Source: Apium graveolens (lineage: Eukaryota; Streptophyta; Magnoliopsida; Apiales; Apiaceae). Taken from it: a stretch of DNA of 64,000 nt. The position numbers were made by a program, and so were the translations under genes. The stretch lies in the NCBI RefSeq assembly GCF_009905375.1, contig NC_133649.1, positions 238,294,201-238,358,200 on the forward strand. Direction: 5' to 3'. The notes below the pieces were generated by a model, which was given only the letters and a program-made list of their open reading frames with translations, did no database searches and had not been told where the DNA came from. Below, piece by piece: positions 11,746-23,007 of this stretch; within the stretch, counting starts at the first letter, position 1, and every line of letters starts with the position of its first letter.

Positions 11746-12158
11746 AGCTTTATCATCAATTTCGAATCAAATTCCAACAAGAAGTCGGCTAAGGCTTGCC
11801 CTTTTATCGCTGTTTGGGGCGCATATTCCAAATCAAACTGTCTCAACTCCACAGCCCATTTCAGCATTCTGCCCGATGACTCTGGTTTATACAAGACCTG
11901 TCGCAGCGGGTACGCTGTACGAACTTCAATTCTATGGGCCTGAAAATATGGCCGCAATTTTCTTGATGCAAGAATCAGGGCGTAGACCAGTTTCTCCATG
12001 CTTGTGTAGCGAGTTTCAGCGTCGTGTAACCGCTTGCTCACGTAGTACACTGTTGATTGCTGCCCATCTTCTTCTCTTACTAGAACTGCACTGATCGAAT
12101 ATTCAGACACTGCGAGGTACAGTATTAGAGATTCCCCATCCAACGGCTTTGACAACAT
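11739..12158 (-). pseudogene. Ty3/Gypsy RNase H of Tat element
   Basis: An open stretch of 139 codons reads LYLAVSEYSISAVLVREEDG, then YTSMEKLVYALILASRKLRPYF and LADFLLEF. This is the standard RNase H after RT in Ty3/Gypsy pol, which removes the RNA strand during cDNA synthesis. The first catalytic position shows LAVSEYS where active enzymes have D, a change typical of the degenerate first RNase H in dual-RNase-H elements. It overlaps the frame of the upstream RT piece out of register, so a frameshift lies near 12130. Confidence 0.75.
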
Positions 12159-12751
12159 GGGAGGGTTTTCCAGTTGCTCCTTGATTCTTTGAAAGCCTCT
12201 TCACATTCAGATGTCCATACAAAGTCTTTCCCAGCTAATTTAATCGCCTTAAAAAATTCCTTGCATCTATCGGACGACTTGGAAACAAATCGATTTAACG
12301 CGGCGATTTTCCCAGTCAAACTCTGCACTTGTTTCACATTGGTGGGTGACTTCATATCCATCAATGCCTTGATCTTTGCGGGGTTGGCCTCAATTCCCCT
12401 GTGGTTGACAATGAACCCGAGAAACTTGCCCGACTCCATGCCGAACACACATTTCTGCGAATTTAATTTCATACGAAACCTCCTTAGAAGTTAAACATCT
12501 CCATTAGGTGCTTGATGTGGTCACTCGCTCGCCACTTCGGACTTTACCATCATATCATCCACATACACTTCCATAGTTCTCCCGATTTGATCCTTGAACA
12601 TCATGTTTACTAACCGCCGGTAGGTCGCGCCAGCATTAATCAATCCAAACGGCATTCCTATATAATAGTATAACCCCCTTTCAGTAATGAAGGATGTATG
12701 TTCCTGATCGGGGCCATACATCGGAATTTGATTGTAACTGGAGTATGCATC
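12125..12751 (-). pseudogene. Tat reverse transcriptase, C-terminal part
   Basis: The remaining RT runs from DAYSSYNQIPM, through FGLINAGATY, to the catalytic YVDDMMVKS at about 12565-12539. The connection region follows (FLGFIVNHRGIEANPAKIKAL, about 12435-12370), then GKIAALNRF. The N-terminal half is missing because Copia A begins at 12752, inside the codons before DAYS. A frameshift lies between 12521 and 12472. The YVDD motif is intact, but the enzyme is truncated and broken. Confidence 0.85.
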
Positions 12752-12981
12752 CGTTAGGTCACACACACACTGTAGAGGGGGTGAATACAGTGTATAGTAC
12801 ACTCAAATCGAACTTTAAGAACTTAAGTAACAGAAAACAAACTTTATTGAAACAATAAACTCTGTTACAGTATGGAACTGTTACCTCTCAGTGATGAACA
12901 ATATCACGAGAGCTGCTAGGGTTACAATGAATAATCTTCTCTAATAATGATAACACTTATAGTGTAAACCCTATGTCTGTG

Positions 12982-12989
12982 TTTATATA
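12982..12989 (-). promoter_or_regulatory. TATA box in Copia A 3' LTR
   Basis: TATATAAA on the minus strand, in the context GTATATAAACACAG. The AAGTNCTGAT array lies about 200 bp upstream on the same strand. The identical site in the 5' LTR is at 25632-25639. Confidence 0.6.
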
Positions 12990-13185
12990 CTACACAGTTA
13001 CAAGATAATCGCTAATTGATATGGAATATAATTCTGCTTCCTAAAATATATCAATCAGATATCTTTTCTTCCAAGTATTCCATTCTTCACAGAATTCCTT
13101 CTTCATGCATATCTCTTCTTATGTTTATCTTGATCTTCTTTCCTTTAATCAGCTACTATCCTTATCTGATTGTCCTTCAGCACTT

Positions 13186-13291
13186 AAGTTCTGATATCTA
13201 TCTTCTGATGATTATCTCCTGATAACATAAGTACTGATATCCTTAAGTCCTGACTTCCAGTATAAGTACTGATCAACAGTTAAGTATTGAT
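13186..13291 (-). repeat. AAGTNCTGAT array in Copia A 3' LTR
   Basis: On the plus strand, AAGTTCTGAT, AAGTACTGAT, AAGTCCTGAC, AAGTACTGAT and AAGTATTGAT start at 13186, 13229, 13245, 13264 and 13282, so the last four are 16-19 bp apart. The same series is in the other LTR. It occupies U3, upstream of the TATA box on the minus strand. Confidence 0.75.
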
Positions 13292-13365
13292 TTATCCTGT
13301 TCAAGTAAGATCTGAAAGCTAAACATAAAACATATTAGCCATGACATTATCAAATATATCTAACA

Positions 13366-13376
13366 ATCTCCCCAAC
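13366..13376 (-). other. Polypurine tract of Copia A
   Basis: On the minus strand GTTGGGGAGAT directly precedes the 3' LTR. It is the expected primer site for plus-strand DNA synthesis, and its position fixes the minus-strand orientation of the element. Confidence 0.8.
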
Positions 13377-13761
13377 TTGTAAATTAACATAATATACAAG
13401 TTTAACAGATATTTGATGATGTCAAAAACATTAAGTACAAATGCATGAGAATTAGACTAGATAACTACAACTTACAGTCCTTAAATTTTTACCAATTTCA
13501 GCTTCTGATAACAACTTCAGTCTGTATAAATATCAGAATTTAAGCAGTTGTAGATCTTCGACTTGGCTTCTTCATTTTCTGATCTCTCTGATGTCAGGAG
13601 TTATTCTGAGATAGTTCTTCAACAAACATTTCTCAGCATATCTGAGTTCATCAATCATTCTCCTTTTAACATCTTTAAGCTCTGCAGTATCTTCACCAGT
13701 TTGAAAGATTGCAGCTCTGAGATCATTAATCTTTGCTTTTTCCTCAACTCCTGATCTAGTC

Positions 13762-16700
13762 TTATAACATAAGCTTGTCAGACTCTAGATTGAATTCAAG
13801 TCCCTTAATACCAAGATACGTTCTGATCTGTGCAGTATTAGGCTTCATATCAACAATATCACCATTATGATCTCTGTACTTTGGAACATATATGCTGTCA
13901 GACTTAACAGAATAAAGCCTTTTCTGTCTCTGAATCTGTTCTTTTAAGTAGTTTGCAACAGTCCCTGTTATTCTGTCATCCACTTGAAGTAAGAAAAGTA
14001 CATGCTTCAATTCTTCAAAATACTTCAATGGAATGGCATTTTGTCTTATATGATAAACCCTACCATTTGTCATGAAATACAACATGATGTATTCTTTCAA
14101 GTAGGTATGGTAAACCATCTGTACAGATTCCAGTTGATTCAATCTCTCAGGAGTTGCTCCAATACCTGGTTCACTCAAGGAAGTTGGATTATTGGTAGTG
14201 TTGTGCACTCTTCTTTCATCAGCACTTCCCAATCCAGTTTTATCTCTAGCTTCCTTTCCAGTAACTACTCTTGCTTCAAAACTACTTGCAGTAGTCTTCA
14301 AAGATTGAGTCTGTTTTGCTTTAGTGAATCCTGGTAGGAGTGTATTTGATCTATTTTCTGATATCAAGTTAACTTGAGCTCTGTCAGAGGTTACTTGCTT
14401 CTTCTGAATATCAGAACTTACAATTTCTTGACTCTGAACAACTTGAGCCATGTCAGAGGTTGTATTAAGAACTTTTCTTGAAGTCAGAGCAAGATCATCT
14501 TTTTCATCAGCAATTTCTTCTTCCTCAGGAGGTACATAAACCTTGATAGGTTCACCAACCTTTTCTTTACCCTTGGATCTTGGATCTATCTGTGGTCGTG
14601 ATCTAGCTAATGTTGCTTCAGTATGTGTCCTTTCTTTGATCATAATGCCTTTAAGTTTTGGAAGTGACTTTTTACCAGAAGCTTCAGATTTAGATGTGAC
14701 TTTCTCTGATTTAAGTCTGGCTTCTTCTTCCTTTAAACTTTACAAGTCCATTCCTGGATTTTCTTGAAGAAATAACTGTCTTGACATTTCTTCATCAAGA
14801 TCTAGAAGTTCATCTGAACTTATCCTTTTACCAGCAGCAGAACTTATTCTTTTCCCAGTATCAGAACTTGTCCTGTGACTAGCTCATCTTGATGTGAATC
14901 TTCTACCTTGACTATGACCACTACCCATTCCAGAGTTTTCTTGGTCATCTTTTCCATCATCCTTTCCTTGCAGTGTCTTGTTGGTTTTGCATTTGGACTT
15001 AATTACCTTCTCCCCCTTTTTGGCATCAGCAGGTAGTAAAAGAGAGATATGTAATTCCACTGAGGTCTGGATTTCAGTAAGTTGTGATTGCTGAGAAGCT
15101 TGATTTTTCAGAATTTGATCAATCTGAGCCTGTTGTTTCTCTTGAGTTTTCTCAATATAAGCAATCCTGTCAATGGTAGGTTGAAAGAACTTTTTCTTAT
15201 CAATTTTCCAAACTTGTTCTTGTTTGATAAAGTTCTCCTGAATCTTGTGTAGCTCTGCATGAGTAGTTGAATGAAGACCTTGTAGATGTTTAATACTCAA
15301 TGCAGTGACTCTAAGCTGGGTTTTAAAATCATCAGAATTTAACATTTCATCAGCTTTAGTCAAGTGCTCAGCAAGATGTAATGCATTTGGAACACATGAA
15401 ACTGAGTTTCATTCCTTAGTCCACTCCTGACCTGGAGGAGTTTTACTCCAAGGTACTGGTGCATCCCTGATAACAAACTCCTTTACCAGTTCAGACTTAG
15501 GAAGAGTCGGTTGAGGAATATGTCCTGAAGGACCTGCTTCATCAGCATCTACAGTTGGAGCAGCTTCACCAGTATCTCCAGCATTTGCAGCATCAGAACT
15601 TAAAGAATCAGTATCTTCTGATAAGACAACAGTGTGAGTAGCAATGGAGGCTTCAGCATCCTCTAATTGCTGATCTGATACTAAGTTCTGATCAACAGCC
15701 AAATCCTGATGCTCACCTAAAGTCTGATCATCAGCATCTTGATGCAAAGAAGGTGTTGTTGGTAACTCTGGAGTTTGAACAACATCAGTAACAGGTGTTG
15801 TGAAAGGATTATTTATTGTTGGAGCTTCTAAGAAAAGTATTTCAGGCACAACCAGGTTCTGAATATCAATTTCAGCACTTGTGCCTGGATCAACAAGAGA
15901 CACAGATGGTGAGTTAGCCTTGTCAGATACAGCTTCCAGAGATGGAGTTGATGGAGAAGAAGTGACTGGAGCAAATTCCTTGTCTTGTGAGATCAGAGAT
16001 TCCTGATCCCCTTCCTTAGCTGCTTCCTCTTCATCATCTGAAACTGGCCTTTGTGCCCTCTGTTTCTTGTACTTCTTGGTTGATTTGGATTCTTTGGGAG
16101 TTTCAGGAACAGTCATTCGTCTAAGCCTTTTGAGAAGCTTAGAACCCCCAATATCAGAATCCTTCTGAGAAGTTGCTTTCTCAGCTTCATTTACCACAGG
16201 TTTTGAAGAAGGAATCTGTTCCTCAGAATCTGATTCATCTCTCAAAGTAATCCTCCTCCTCTTTTGAGGTGTTTGAGGAACAGTCTTTGTTCTCTTTGGC
16301 TTAGAGGATGTAGGCTTCACAGTAGGTGCTGAAGAAGAAGATTGAGCAGTCTGTGAAGTGGAGAGATAGGATTTGAGATAAGTTCTGAGGGTAGGCTGAG
16401 ATATACCATGAGTGGTAGGGACTGAAAATGATGAATTTTGGTTATGGTGAGTTGGTTGAACATTGGAGTAAACAGATTGGTAAGTAGCAGGATCAGCATT
16501 TACCAGAATCTGTTTCACAGACTGAGGAATCTGTAATGGTCTCACCATTGATTTCTTTGTGTCAGCATTTATCAGGTCGTTAAAGTACCTTTTTGCAACC
16601 TTAAAAGGTGGGGTTTGAGTGCTGACTAACTGGGGTTCATCAGTACAATACGTATAAATAAGTTGACAGAATCGAGCAAAGTAAACAACAGTTCTATCCT

Positions 16701-17349
16701 CTGTCATCCTATCCCCAATAAAACCAATTAAAGCAGTTGCATAATCAAAGTGAGTTTGATTGATAAGTGCATACCCGATGTGCTGACTCATTATTGGGAT
16801 AGCATCAAAGTTTGAACACTTGTTACCAAAAGCCTTGGTGATGCAATCGAAGAAGAAACTCCATTCTCTTCTGATATGAGCCCGTTTCAATTGTCCTAGT
16901 TTCATCAGACTCTTTTCATATCCCAAATCAGTCATTAACTCCCGAAGTTCTGATTCCTCTGGTATAGAGAAAGTACAATCTTCTGGAAGATGTAATGCTC
17001 TTCGTACTGTACCAGGAGTGACTATATAGGATGAATCACCCACTTGGAAGATAATACTGAGAGTTCCTCGTTTACCACCATCATCAAAAACTCCAGTCCT
17101 CCAGAACCTCAGAACTTGTTGACTTGAAAATAATTCAGGCTGAGTTAGGGCGTACCCAACCTCACTATGTGCAAGAAGATCTTGCACAAAGTGCAATTCA
17201 GATGGAGCTTCAGTGTGATCAAGAACTGCAGCATAGTTGTTAGGGACAAACTTAGCTCCATCAATGATTAAATCCTTTGGTGCCATGTGAAAAAATTGAG
17301 AATTAAGTATGCCTGTTAGGTGTTTGATATAATGTCTGTATGAAAACAA
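13762..17349 (-). pseudogene. Extra 3' ORF of Copia A, interrupted by in-frame stops
   Basis: One reading frame spans about 1196 codons and is interrupted by stops at 15409-15411, 14884-14886 and near 14740, all in the same frame. The natural start is probably the ATG at 17284-17286 (MAPKD), since element C's homologue also starts MAP. N-terminal domain: RREWSFFFDCITKAF, SNFDAI and YFARFCQLIY, shared with C. The middle is Ser/Thr/Pro-rich and acidic with KRRR-type basic patches. The part at 15363-14884 is coiled-coil (EKTQEKQQAQIDQIL). The C-terminal part (NGRVYHIRQNAIPLKYFEEL) also matches C. It occupies the position of the Sirevirus env-like gene, but I see no signal peptide or membrane segment, so envelope function is not supported. 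Function unknown. Confidence 0.8.
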
Positions 17350-17441
17350 CGGAAAAAGTAAAGTGAAGGAGAGTAAAAGTAAGAAGAGAGATAAAAGATG
17401 AAGAAATTAAAAAGATTAAAGAAATCTTCTCTCTGATGTAC

Positions 17442-17448
17442 TTATACA
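17442..17448 (-). promoter_or_regulatory. Possible internal promoter of the extra ORF, Copia A
   Basis: TGTATAAG on the minus strand lies about 160 bp upstream of the MAPKD start. A pyrimidine-rich leader follows, full of CTCTCTTCTTAC-like sequence. In element C the homologous gene has a clearer TATAAAAG at the equivalent place. Confidence 0.45.
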
Positions 17449-17975
17449 AAAAAAATATTACCGTTGGACACCTGTCAGACATGCAGTAATAACGGATAGT
17501 TACTGGGCTCGAGAAAACAGTAATCATTACTTACCCATTTGCCGAGTTTCAAGGAAAAACTGTTCCATGTATCAAGGGAAACAATTTTAATTCAAAATTT
17601 AACCCGTTAGCACTGATTGAATTATTTTTCACTGCAACATTAATATTCTGAAAATAAATCATGTTAAAAATGACCGAGATAATTTCGATGAATAAGTGCT
17701 GACAGAGAATCAGAACTTAAATAAAAACAAAATTTAAATGGTCATCAGAATATCAATCAGGATTTATCAACACAAGACAAATAACTCATAGATCAAATCT
17801 TGAAGTAAAAACAATTTTCATTAATATATCAAGACAATACATTCATGAATTGGAAATTTACATCAGTACTTATACAAGATTTTCCCTAAGCTTCTAATCC
17901 TAACATCAACAGATTTAGTCCTAGCTAAAAAGCCTGACAAAACTGAGGATGAAGAAGAACAGGAAGAAGACAAGA

Positions 17976-18221
17976 TTAAGTCATCTTCCTCTTCCTATCT
18001 TCGACAAACAAGATGGCGAGTCGTATGATTCGCTCTTGCTGACGGATACGACGAAGGTGAAGATCTCTTCGAACGGCCACCAGATCACGTTTGATAACCT
18101 CTGGAAATTAAATCCAGAGATTGTGAGGGATGTTGGTGATAGGGTAGGGAGTTGGAATTCCATTCAAAAAGACATGCACAGTCTCATCACCGTAATTGTA
18201 GAACCAGCCAAATTCAGCCAT
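17976..18221 (-). CDS. Small ORF inside Copia A spacer, one in-frame stop
   Basis: From the ATG at 18219-18221 an 81-codon frame runs to TAA at 17976, interrupted once by TAA at 18108-18110. The first part reads MAEFGWFYNYGDETVHVF and is rich in aromatic residues. The second part is strongly basic and Arg/Ile-rich (RRDLHLRRIRQQERIIRL). A TATA box lies 74-81 bp upstream. I recognise no family. Codon usage looks protein-like rather than random, but a chance ORF is possible, and the stop means this copy would make only about 37 residues. Confidence 0.4.
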
Positions 18222-18294
18222 TTGTGATAGTAAATGAAAAACAAGACTGAATTTGTGATAAAAGTGTGATGAGAAGACTAATGTGAAGTGGCTG

Positions 18295-18302
18295 TTTATA
18301 TA
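18295..18302 (-). promoter_or_regulatory. TATA box upstream of small ORF, Copia A
   Basis: TATATAAA on the minus strand, context CCTATATAAACAG, 74-81 bp before the small ORF's ATG. The TCAGAACTT cluster at 18580-18735 lies about 280-430 bp further upstream on the same strand. Confidence 0.5.
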
Positions 18303-18579
18303 GGCAAGAGAATGCCAGGAGACGCAAAGATATTTAATGCTGACAGGTAGAGTTAAGTCTACCTCGTCTCCCCAGACTTGAAAAAGAAGAACAGTCATTG
18401 GAAAGAGGAATCATGGTCTAGACCGCACAAGACACAAAAAATAGTGGACTGTTCAAGTACGAATACCATTAATCCTAATCATAGTGACTATTAATCTTCC
18501 ACTTCAACATATTCTAGATTAAACTGAGACTGTTACCAAGTTTTATTCACAGATAAGCCAAGTAAAGGATTAGACTGAA

Positions 18580-18735
18580 AAATCAGAACTTAGACCTATA
18601 CTAGAACTTAACAGTCATCAGAACATAATTTCTGAACTCGAAAAAGGAATGCCCATCTTAGTAAATCCTCATACAAGTTCTGAGTTATAGACGTCAGAAC
18701 TTAATCATCAGAACGTGTAACTAGAACTTGTCCTT
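18580..18735. repeat. TCAGAACTT cluster in Copia A spacer
   Basis: Seven or more variants occur in about 155 bp in both orientations: TCAGAACTTA, TAGAACTTAA, TCAGAACATA, TTCTGAACTC, AAGTTCTGAG, TCAGAACTTA, TCAGAACGTG and TAGAACTTGT. The same word recurs in coding linkers of the element (for example 21430-21480). Confidence 0.7.
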
Positions 18736-19650
18736 AAAATTTGTGCGATAATGACACAATGACTGTTTATCTAAAATAACATAGACCGCCACAGAAATTT
18801 TCATCATTCAGATGGAGTGATTAGTGTGTGCATTAAGCTAAATAACGGACAAAGAGTAAAGTCTGATTCACTTCAGTACATCTTAGAAATAAGGCATAAC
18901 TAAAATTTTGCTAAAGATCTGTCATTGTCCTGAAACCTACTGATGAATGAGTTCATGCTTGAGTCCACCTCAACTGTTTTGTGCTAATTTTATGCATCTT
19001 TTGCAATTCTATTTTACAGTGGCTTCTCAGTGTAAGTGAGTCACGACTGTTTATCAGAATTTATGCTATTATTAGAGTATTTCTCCAGTAATCACAGAGT
19101 GTGAAAAGTCACCAAGAAAATATTTTGCTTTTCTAATGCATATTTACTTAATACCAGCAATGCACTTGGGTCGTCCCTTCCACATTTTTACTCTAGATCT
19201 CAAAGGAGTACCTGATTTTATTCTTTGATCTTTTTGCTTTTTCTTTTGATAAGTGAGGTTTATCAGCACTTAGTACATTCAGCAGTTTTACTAGTATCAG
19301 AACTTAACAGATGAGTAACATTATTCTAATTTGTGACTTAGTAATAAGATATACAAAGTAAACTTAACTAAGCTCAATTATCAGAATTTGCTAGTGTCAT
19401 AAGATTTCCACTGAAATAATTACTTCTTACATGGAATCATTTGTTTATTGAAGACTACTAGGTCAGTATCTAGCACAGTTATCCTCATAGGATTGAATAG
19501 GTACTAGAACAGACATATCACTTATCAGAGTCTAGAAACATATATCAGACAACAGTCAGTACTTAAAGACATTTATCAATTAAGCACAGAATACACAATG
19601 AGATTAATTCTGTAAATACTGAGCATAAAGTCTGATAACACAGAACAAGT

Positions 19651-22600
19651 CTAAGCAGATTTAGAGAAAGAACCTGAAACCATTCCAAGTTCATTTACCA
19701 ATCTTGTAAAAGTAGCTTCACATAGTGGTTTTGTGAAGATATCTGCCAGTTGTTGATCTGTGGGAACAAAATGCAATTCCACTGTACCTTCATCCACATG
19801 TTCCCTGATGAAGTGGTACCTGATGCTGATGTGCTTTGTCATTGAGTGTTGAACTGGATTACCTGTCATAGCAATAGCACTTTGATTATCACAGTAAATA
19901 GGGATTTTGAAATATGTTAACCCATAATCCAGTAACTGATTCTTCATCCAAAGAATCTGTGCACAACATCTTCCTGCAGCAATATACTCTGCTTCTGCAG
20001 TTGATGTAGAAATTGACTTTTGTTTCTTGCTGTACCAAGAAACCAATCTGCCTCCAAGAAATTGGCAGCTTCCACTTGTGCTTTTCCTGTCAATTTTGCA
20101 ACCTGCAAAATCTGCATCTGAGTAACCTATTAGTTTAAAATCTGATTCTCTAGGATACCATAATCCCAGAGCAGTTGTTCCTTTAAGATACTTAAATATT
20201 CTTTTTACAGCTGTTAAGTGAGGTTCTCTTGGATTTGCTTGAAATCTTGCACAAAGACAGGTAGCATACATGATATCTGGTCTACTAGCAGTTAGATAGA
20301 GTAGAGATCCAATCATACCTCTGTAGTTAGTAATATCTACTGATTTACCGGTATCCTTATCCAGTTTTGTAGCAGTGGCCATTGGAGTGGATGCACTTGA
20401 ACAATCTTGCATTCCAAATTTCTTCAGCAAGTTTCTGGTGTACTTGGTTTGACAAATAAAAGTGCCTTCCTCATTCTGCTTGACTTGAAGGCCCAGAAAA
20501 TAGCTAAGTTCCCCCATCATACTCATCTGATATCTTGACTGCATTAGTTTGGCAAACTTTTTGCAAAGTTTGTCATTTGTAGATCCAAAGATGATATCAT
20601 CAACATAAATCTGGACCAGAAGTAAGTCCTTTCCATGGTTGAGGTAGAACAGTGTTTTGTCTATTGTCCCTCTGTTGAATCCACTTTCCAGAAGAAACTG
20701 AGCTAAAGTCTCATACCATGCTCTAGGAGCTTGCTTAAGTCCATAAAGTGCTTTATCAAACCTGTAGACATAATCTAGATGTTTGGTATCTACAAAACCT
20801 GGAGGTTGTTCAACATATACCTCTTCTTTCAATTCTCCATTGAGAAAAGCACTTTTCACATCCATTTGAAAGACAGTAAACTTTTTGTGAGCAGCATAAG
20901 CCAAAAATATCCTTATGGCTTCTAACCTAGCAACTGGTGCAAATGTTTCATCATAATCAATTCCCTCCTATTGAGAATATCCTTTTGCAACCAGCCTTGC
21001 CTTATTCCTTGTAATTATGCCATCACTGTCAGTTTTATTTCTGAATACCCACTTTGTACCAACAACAGATCTATTCTTTGGTCTTGGCACTAGGGTCCAG
21101 ACTTTGTTTCTTTCAAATTCATTCAACTCTTCCTGCATTGCTTGCACCCAATCAGCATCTTGAAGAGCTTCTTCCACTTTCTTTGGCTCAGTCTGAGAGA
21201 GAAAAGAATTGTAAAGACATTCATTTGAAGTACCTGTTCTAGTTCTGACACCTGCATCAGGATTTCCAATTATCAAATCAGGTGTATGTGATTTTGTCCA
21301 CTTCCTTACAGATGGAAGGTTTTCTCTAGAACTGGATGCTCCCCCATGATCCATGTTATCTTCATTTTCTAATGCTCCCCCTAAAACTGTGCTCTCTGAG
21401 TTGGATTCTTCAGTATTTAGATTTTCAGCACTATCAGAACTTGGTTTATCAGAACTTGACGAATCAGAACTTGAAGAGCCAGATGCATGTTCTGATGTTT
21501 CTTGAGATGTGGTAGGATCTTGAGTATGCTCCCCCTGCATAGGTGCATCTTCCTTTGACGTAGTCACCACAGTTTCAATAACATCAGAGTTTAATCCATC
21601 ATAGTTTACAGTATCAGGACTTAGACTGTCAGGATTTTCAGTATCAGAATTTGAGTCTTCATTTTCAAATCTCAGCTGATCATGGTCAATGAAATCTTCA
21701 AGACCAGTGATCTTCTTGTCATCAAAAGAGACATTGATAGATTCCATGACCACTATTGTTCTCAAATTATAGACTCTGAAGGCTTTTGTGGAAAGTGGAT
21801 ATCCAACAAAGATTCCTTCATCAGCTTTTAGATCAAACTTTGATAGCTGTTCAGGATGAGTCTTGAGAACAAAACACTTGCATCCAAATACATGAAAATA
21901 TTTCAGATTTGGCTTCTTTTTCTTCACCATTTCATATGGTGTTTTTCCATGCTTGTTAATGAGTGTTGTATTTTGAGTAAAACAAGCAGTCTGCATAGCT
22001 TCAGCCCAGAAATAGGTTGGAAGCTTTGCTTCTTCAAGCATTGTACGTGCAGCTTCAATGAGAGTTCTATTCTTCCTTTCAATAACTCCATTTTGCTGTG
22101 GAGTTCCAGGAGCAGAAAATTCCTTCTTTATTCCATGGCTTTTGCAGAACTCTTCCATTATCAAATTCTTGAACTCAGTGCCATTATCACTCCTTAAAAT
22201 TTTCACAGAATCTTTGACCATTTTATCCAGCTGTTTGACATGATCAATCAAGATAGATGCAGTTTCACTTTTTGTGTGCAAGAAATACACCCATGTGTAT
22301 CTGGTGAACTCATCCACTATGACCAACGCATACTTCTTCTTTGCAATAGACATGACATTTACTGGACCAAATAGATCAACATGTATTAGATGATAAGGCT
22401 CAAGAATTGATGATTCAGTCTTGCTCTTGAATGAAGATTTTCTTTGTTTGGCTTTTTGACATGAATCACAAAGACCATCAGGAGCAAATACTGTGTTTGG
22501 CAATCCTCTCACAAGATCTTTCTTGACCAGTTCATTTATATTGTTGAAATTTAAATGAGAGAGTTTCTTATGCCAATTCCAGCTTTCTTCAATTGATGCT

Positions 22601-22995
22601 CTACTCATCAGACAGATTGCAGAACCATCAGTACTTGTTGAAAGCTTAGCTTCATAAATGTTACCATGCCTGTATCCTTTCAGAACAACTTTGCCTTTAG
22701 ATTTACTCACTATTTCACAGTGTTCTTCAAAGAAATCAACATGATAACCTCTATCACATATTTGACTTATACTCAGTAGGTTGTGTTTAAGTCCTGAGAC
22801 CAGAGCTACTTGTTTAATTATGACATTTCCAAGATTGATATTGCCATATCCCAATGTTTTTCCAATGTTGCCATCTCCATAAGAAACACTTGGGCCAGCT
22901 TTCTCCACAAAGTCTGATAGCAGGGCCTTATTTCCAGTCATATGTCCTGAACATCCACTGTCCAGAACTAGAATATTTTTCCTGTTGCCCTCCAA
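19651..22995 (-). pseudogene. Copia A pol (PR-INT-RT-RH), one in-frame stop
   Basis: A single frame of 1115 codons is broken only by TAG at 20968-20970, at a position where glutamine is usual (GYSQ). Counting from the first Met: protease DSG at 12-14; integrase zinc site H142, H146, C176, C179; catalytic D207, D270, E306. After the stop, RT has [15 protein letters not shown] and the catalytic YVDD at about 20607-20596, then RNase H with SDADFAG and STAEAEYIA. An acidic Ser-rich linker between INT and RT contains the TCAGAACTT motif. It lies in the same frame as gag, separated by two stop codons. All catalytic residues are present, so one substitution is the only visible block. Confidence 0.92.
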
Positions 22996-23007
22996 TCACA
23001 AAGACCA

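Larger units (their letters stand above)
4541..12751 (-). mobile_element. Tat-type Ty3/Gypsy element, 3' part only
   Basis: On the minus strand, from 12751 downwards, come reverse transcriptase, RNase H, a second RNase H and integrase, then a long non-coding region from 9900 down to the gap. Order RT-RH-INT plus a second RNase H is characteristic of the Tat lineage (Ogre, Grande, Cinful relatives). The RT is cut at 12751 by Copia A, and gag, protease and N-terminal RT are absent from the window. All domains carry stops or frameshifts. The 4541-9900 part is assigned by contiguity and by its antisense gene. LTR boundaries are not identified. Confidence 0.7.
12752..13365 (-). repeat. Copia A 3' LTR
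   Basis: 614 bp, matching 25401-26015 at about 99%. The inner end is CTAACA; the outer end reads CGTTAG where the other copy reads TGTTAG, so the terminal T is changed or lost. It contains the AAGTNCTGAT array and the LTR TATA box. Being on the minus strand, this left copy is the 3' LTR. Confidence 0.95.
17350..19650 (-). other. Long non-coding spacer between pol and extra ORF of Copia A
   Basis: About 2.3 kb separates the end of pol from the extra ORF. It holds scattered TCAGAACTT motifs (densest at 18580-18735), a small ORF with its own TATA box (17976-18302) and a TATA-like site at 17442-17448. Elsewhere it is AT-rich and non-coding. The corresponding spacer in element C is much shorter (about 530 bp) but holds the same type of motif cluster plus TATA box. 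Confidence 0.7.

Noticed and set aside
17949..18227. 92-codon plus-strand ORF
   Set aside because: Shadow of the minus-strand small ORF, which has a TATA box and the element's own orientation.
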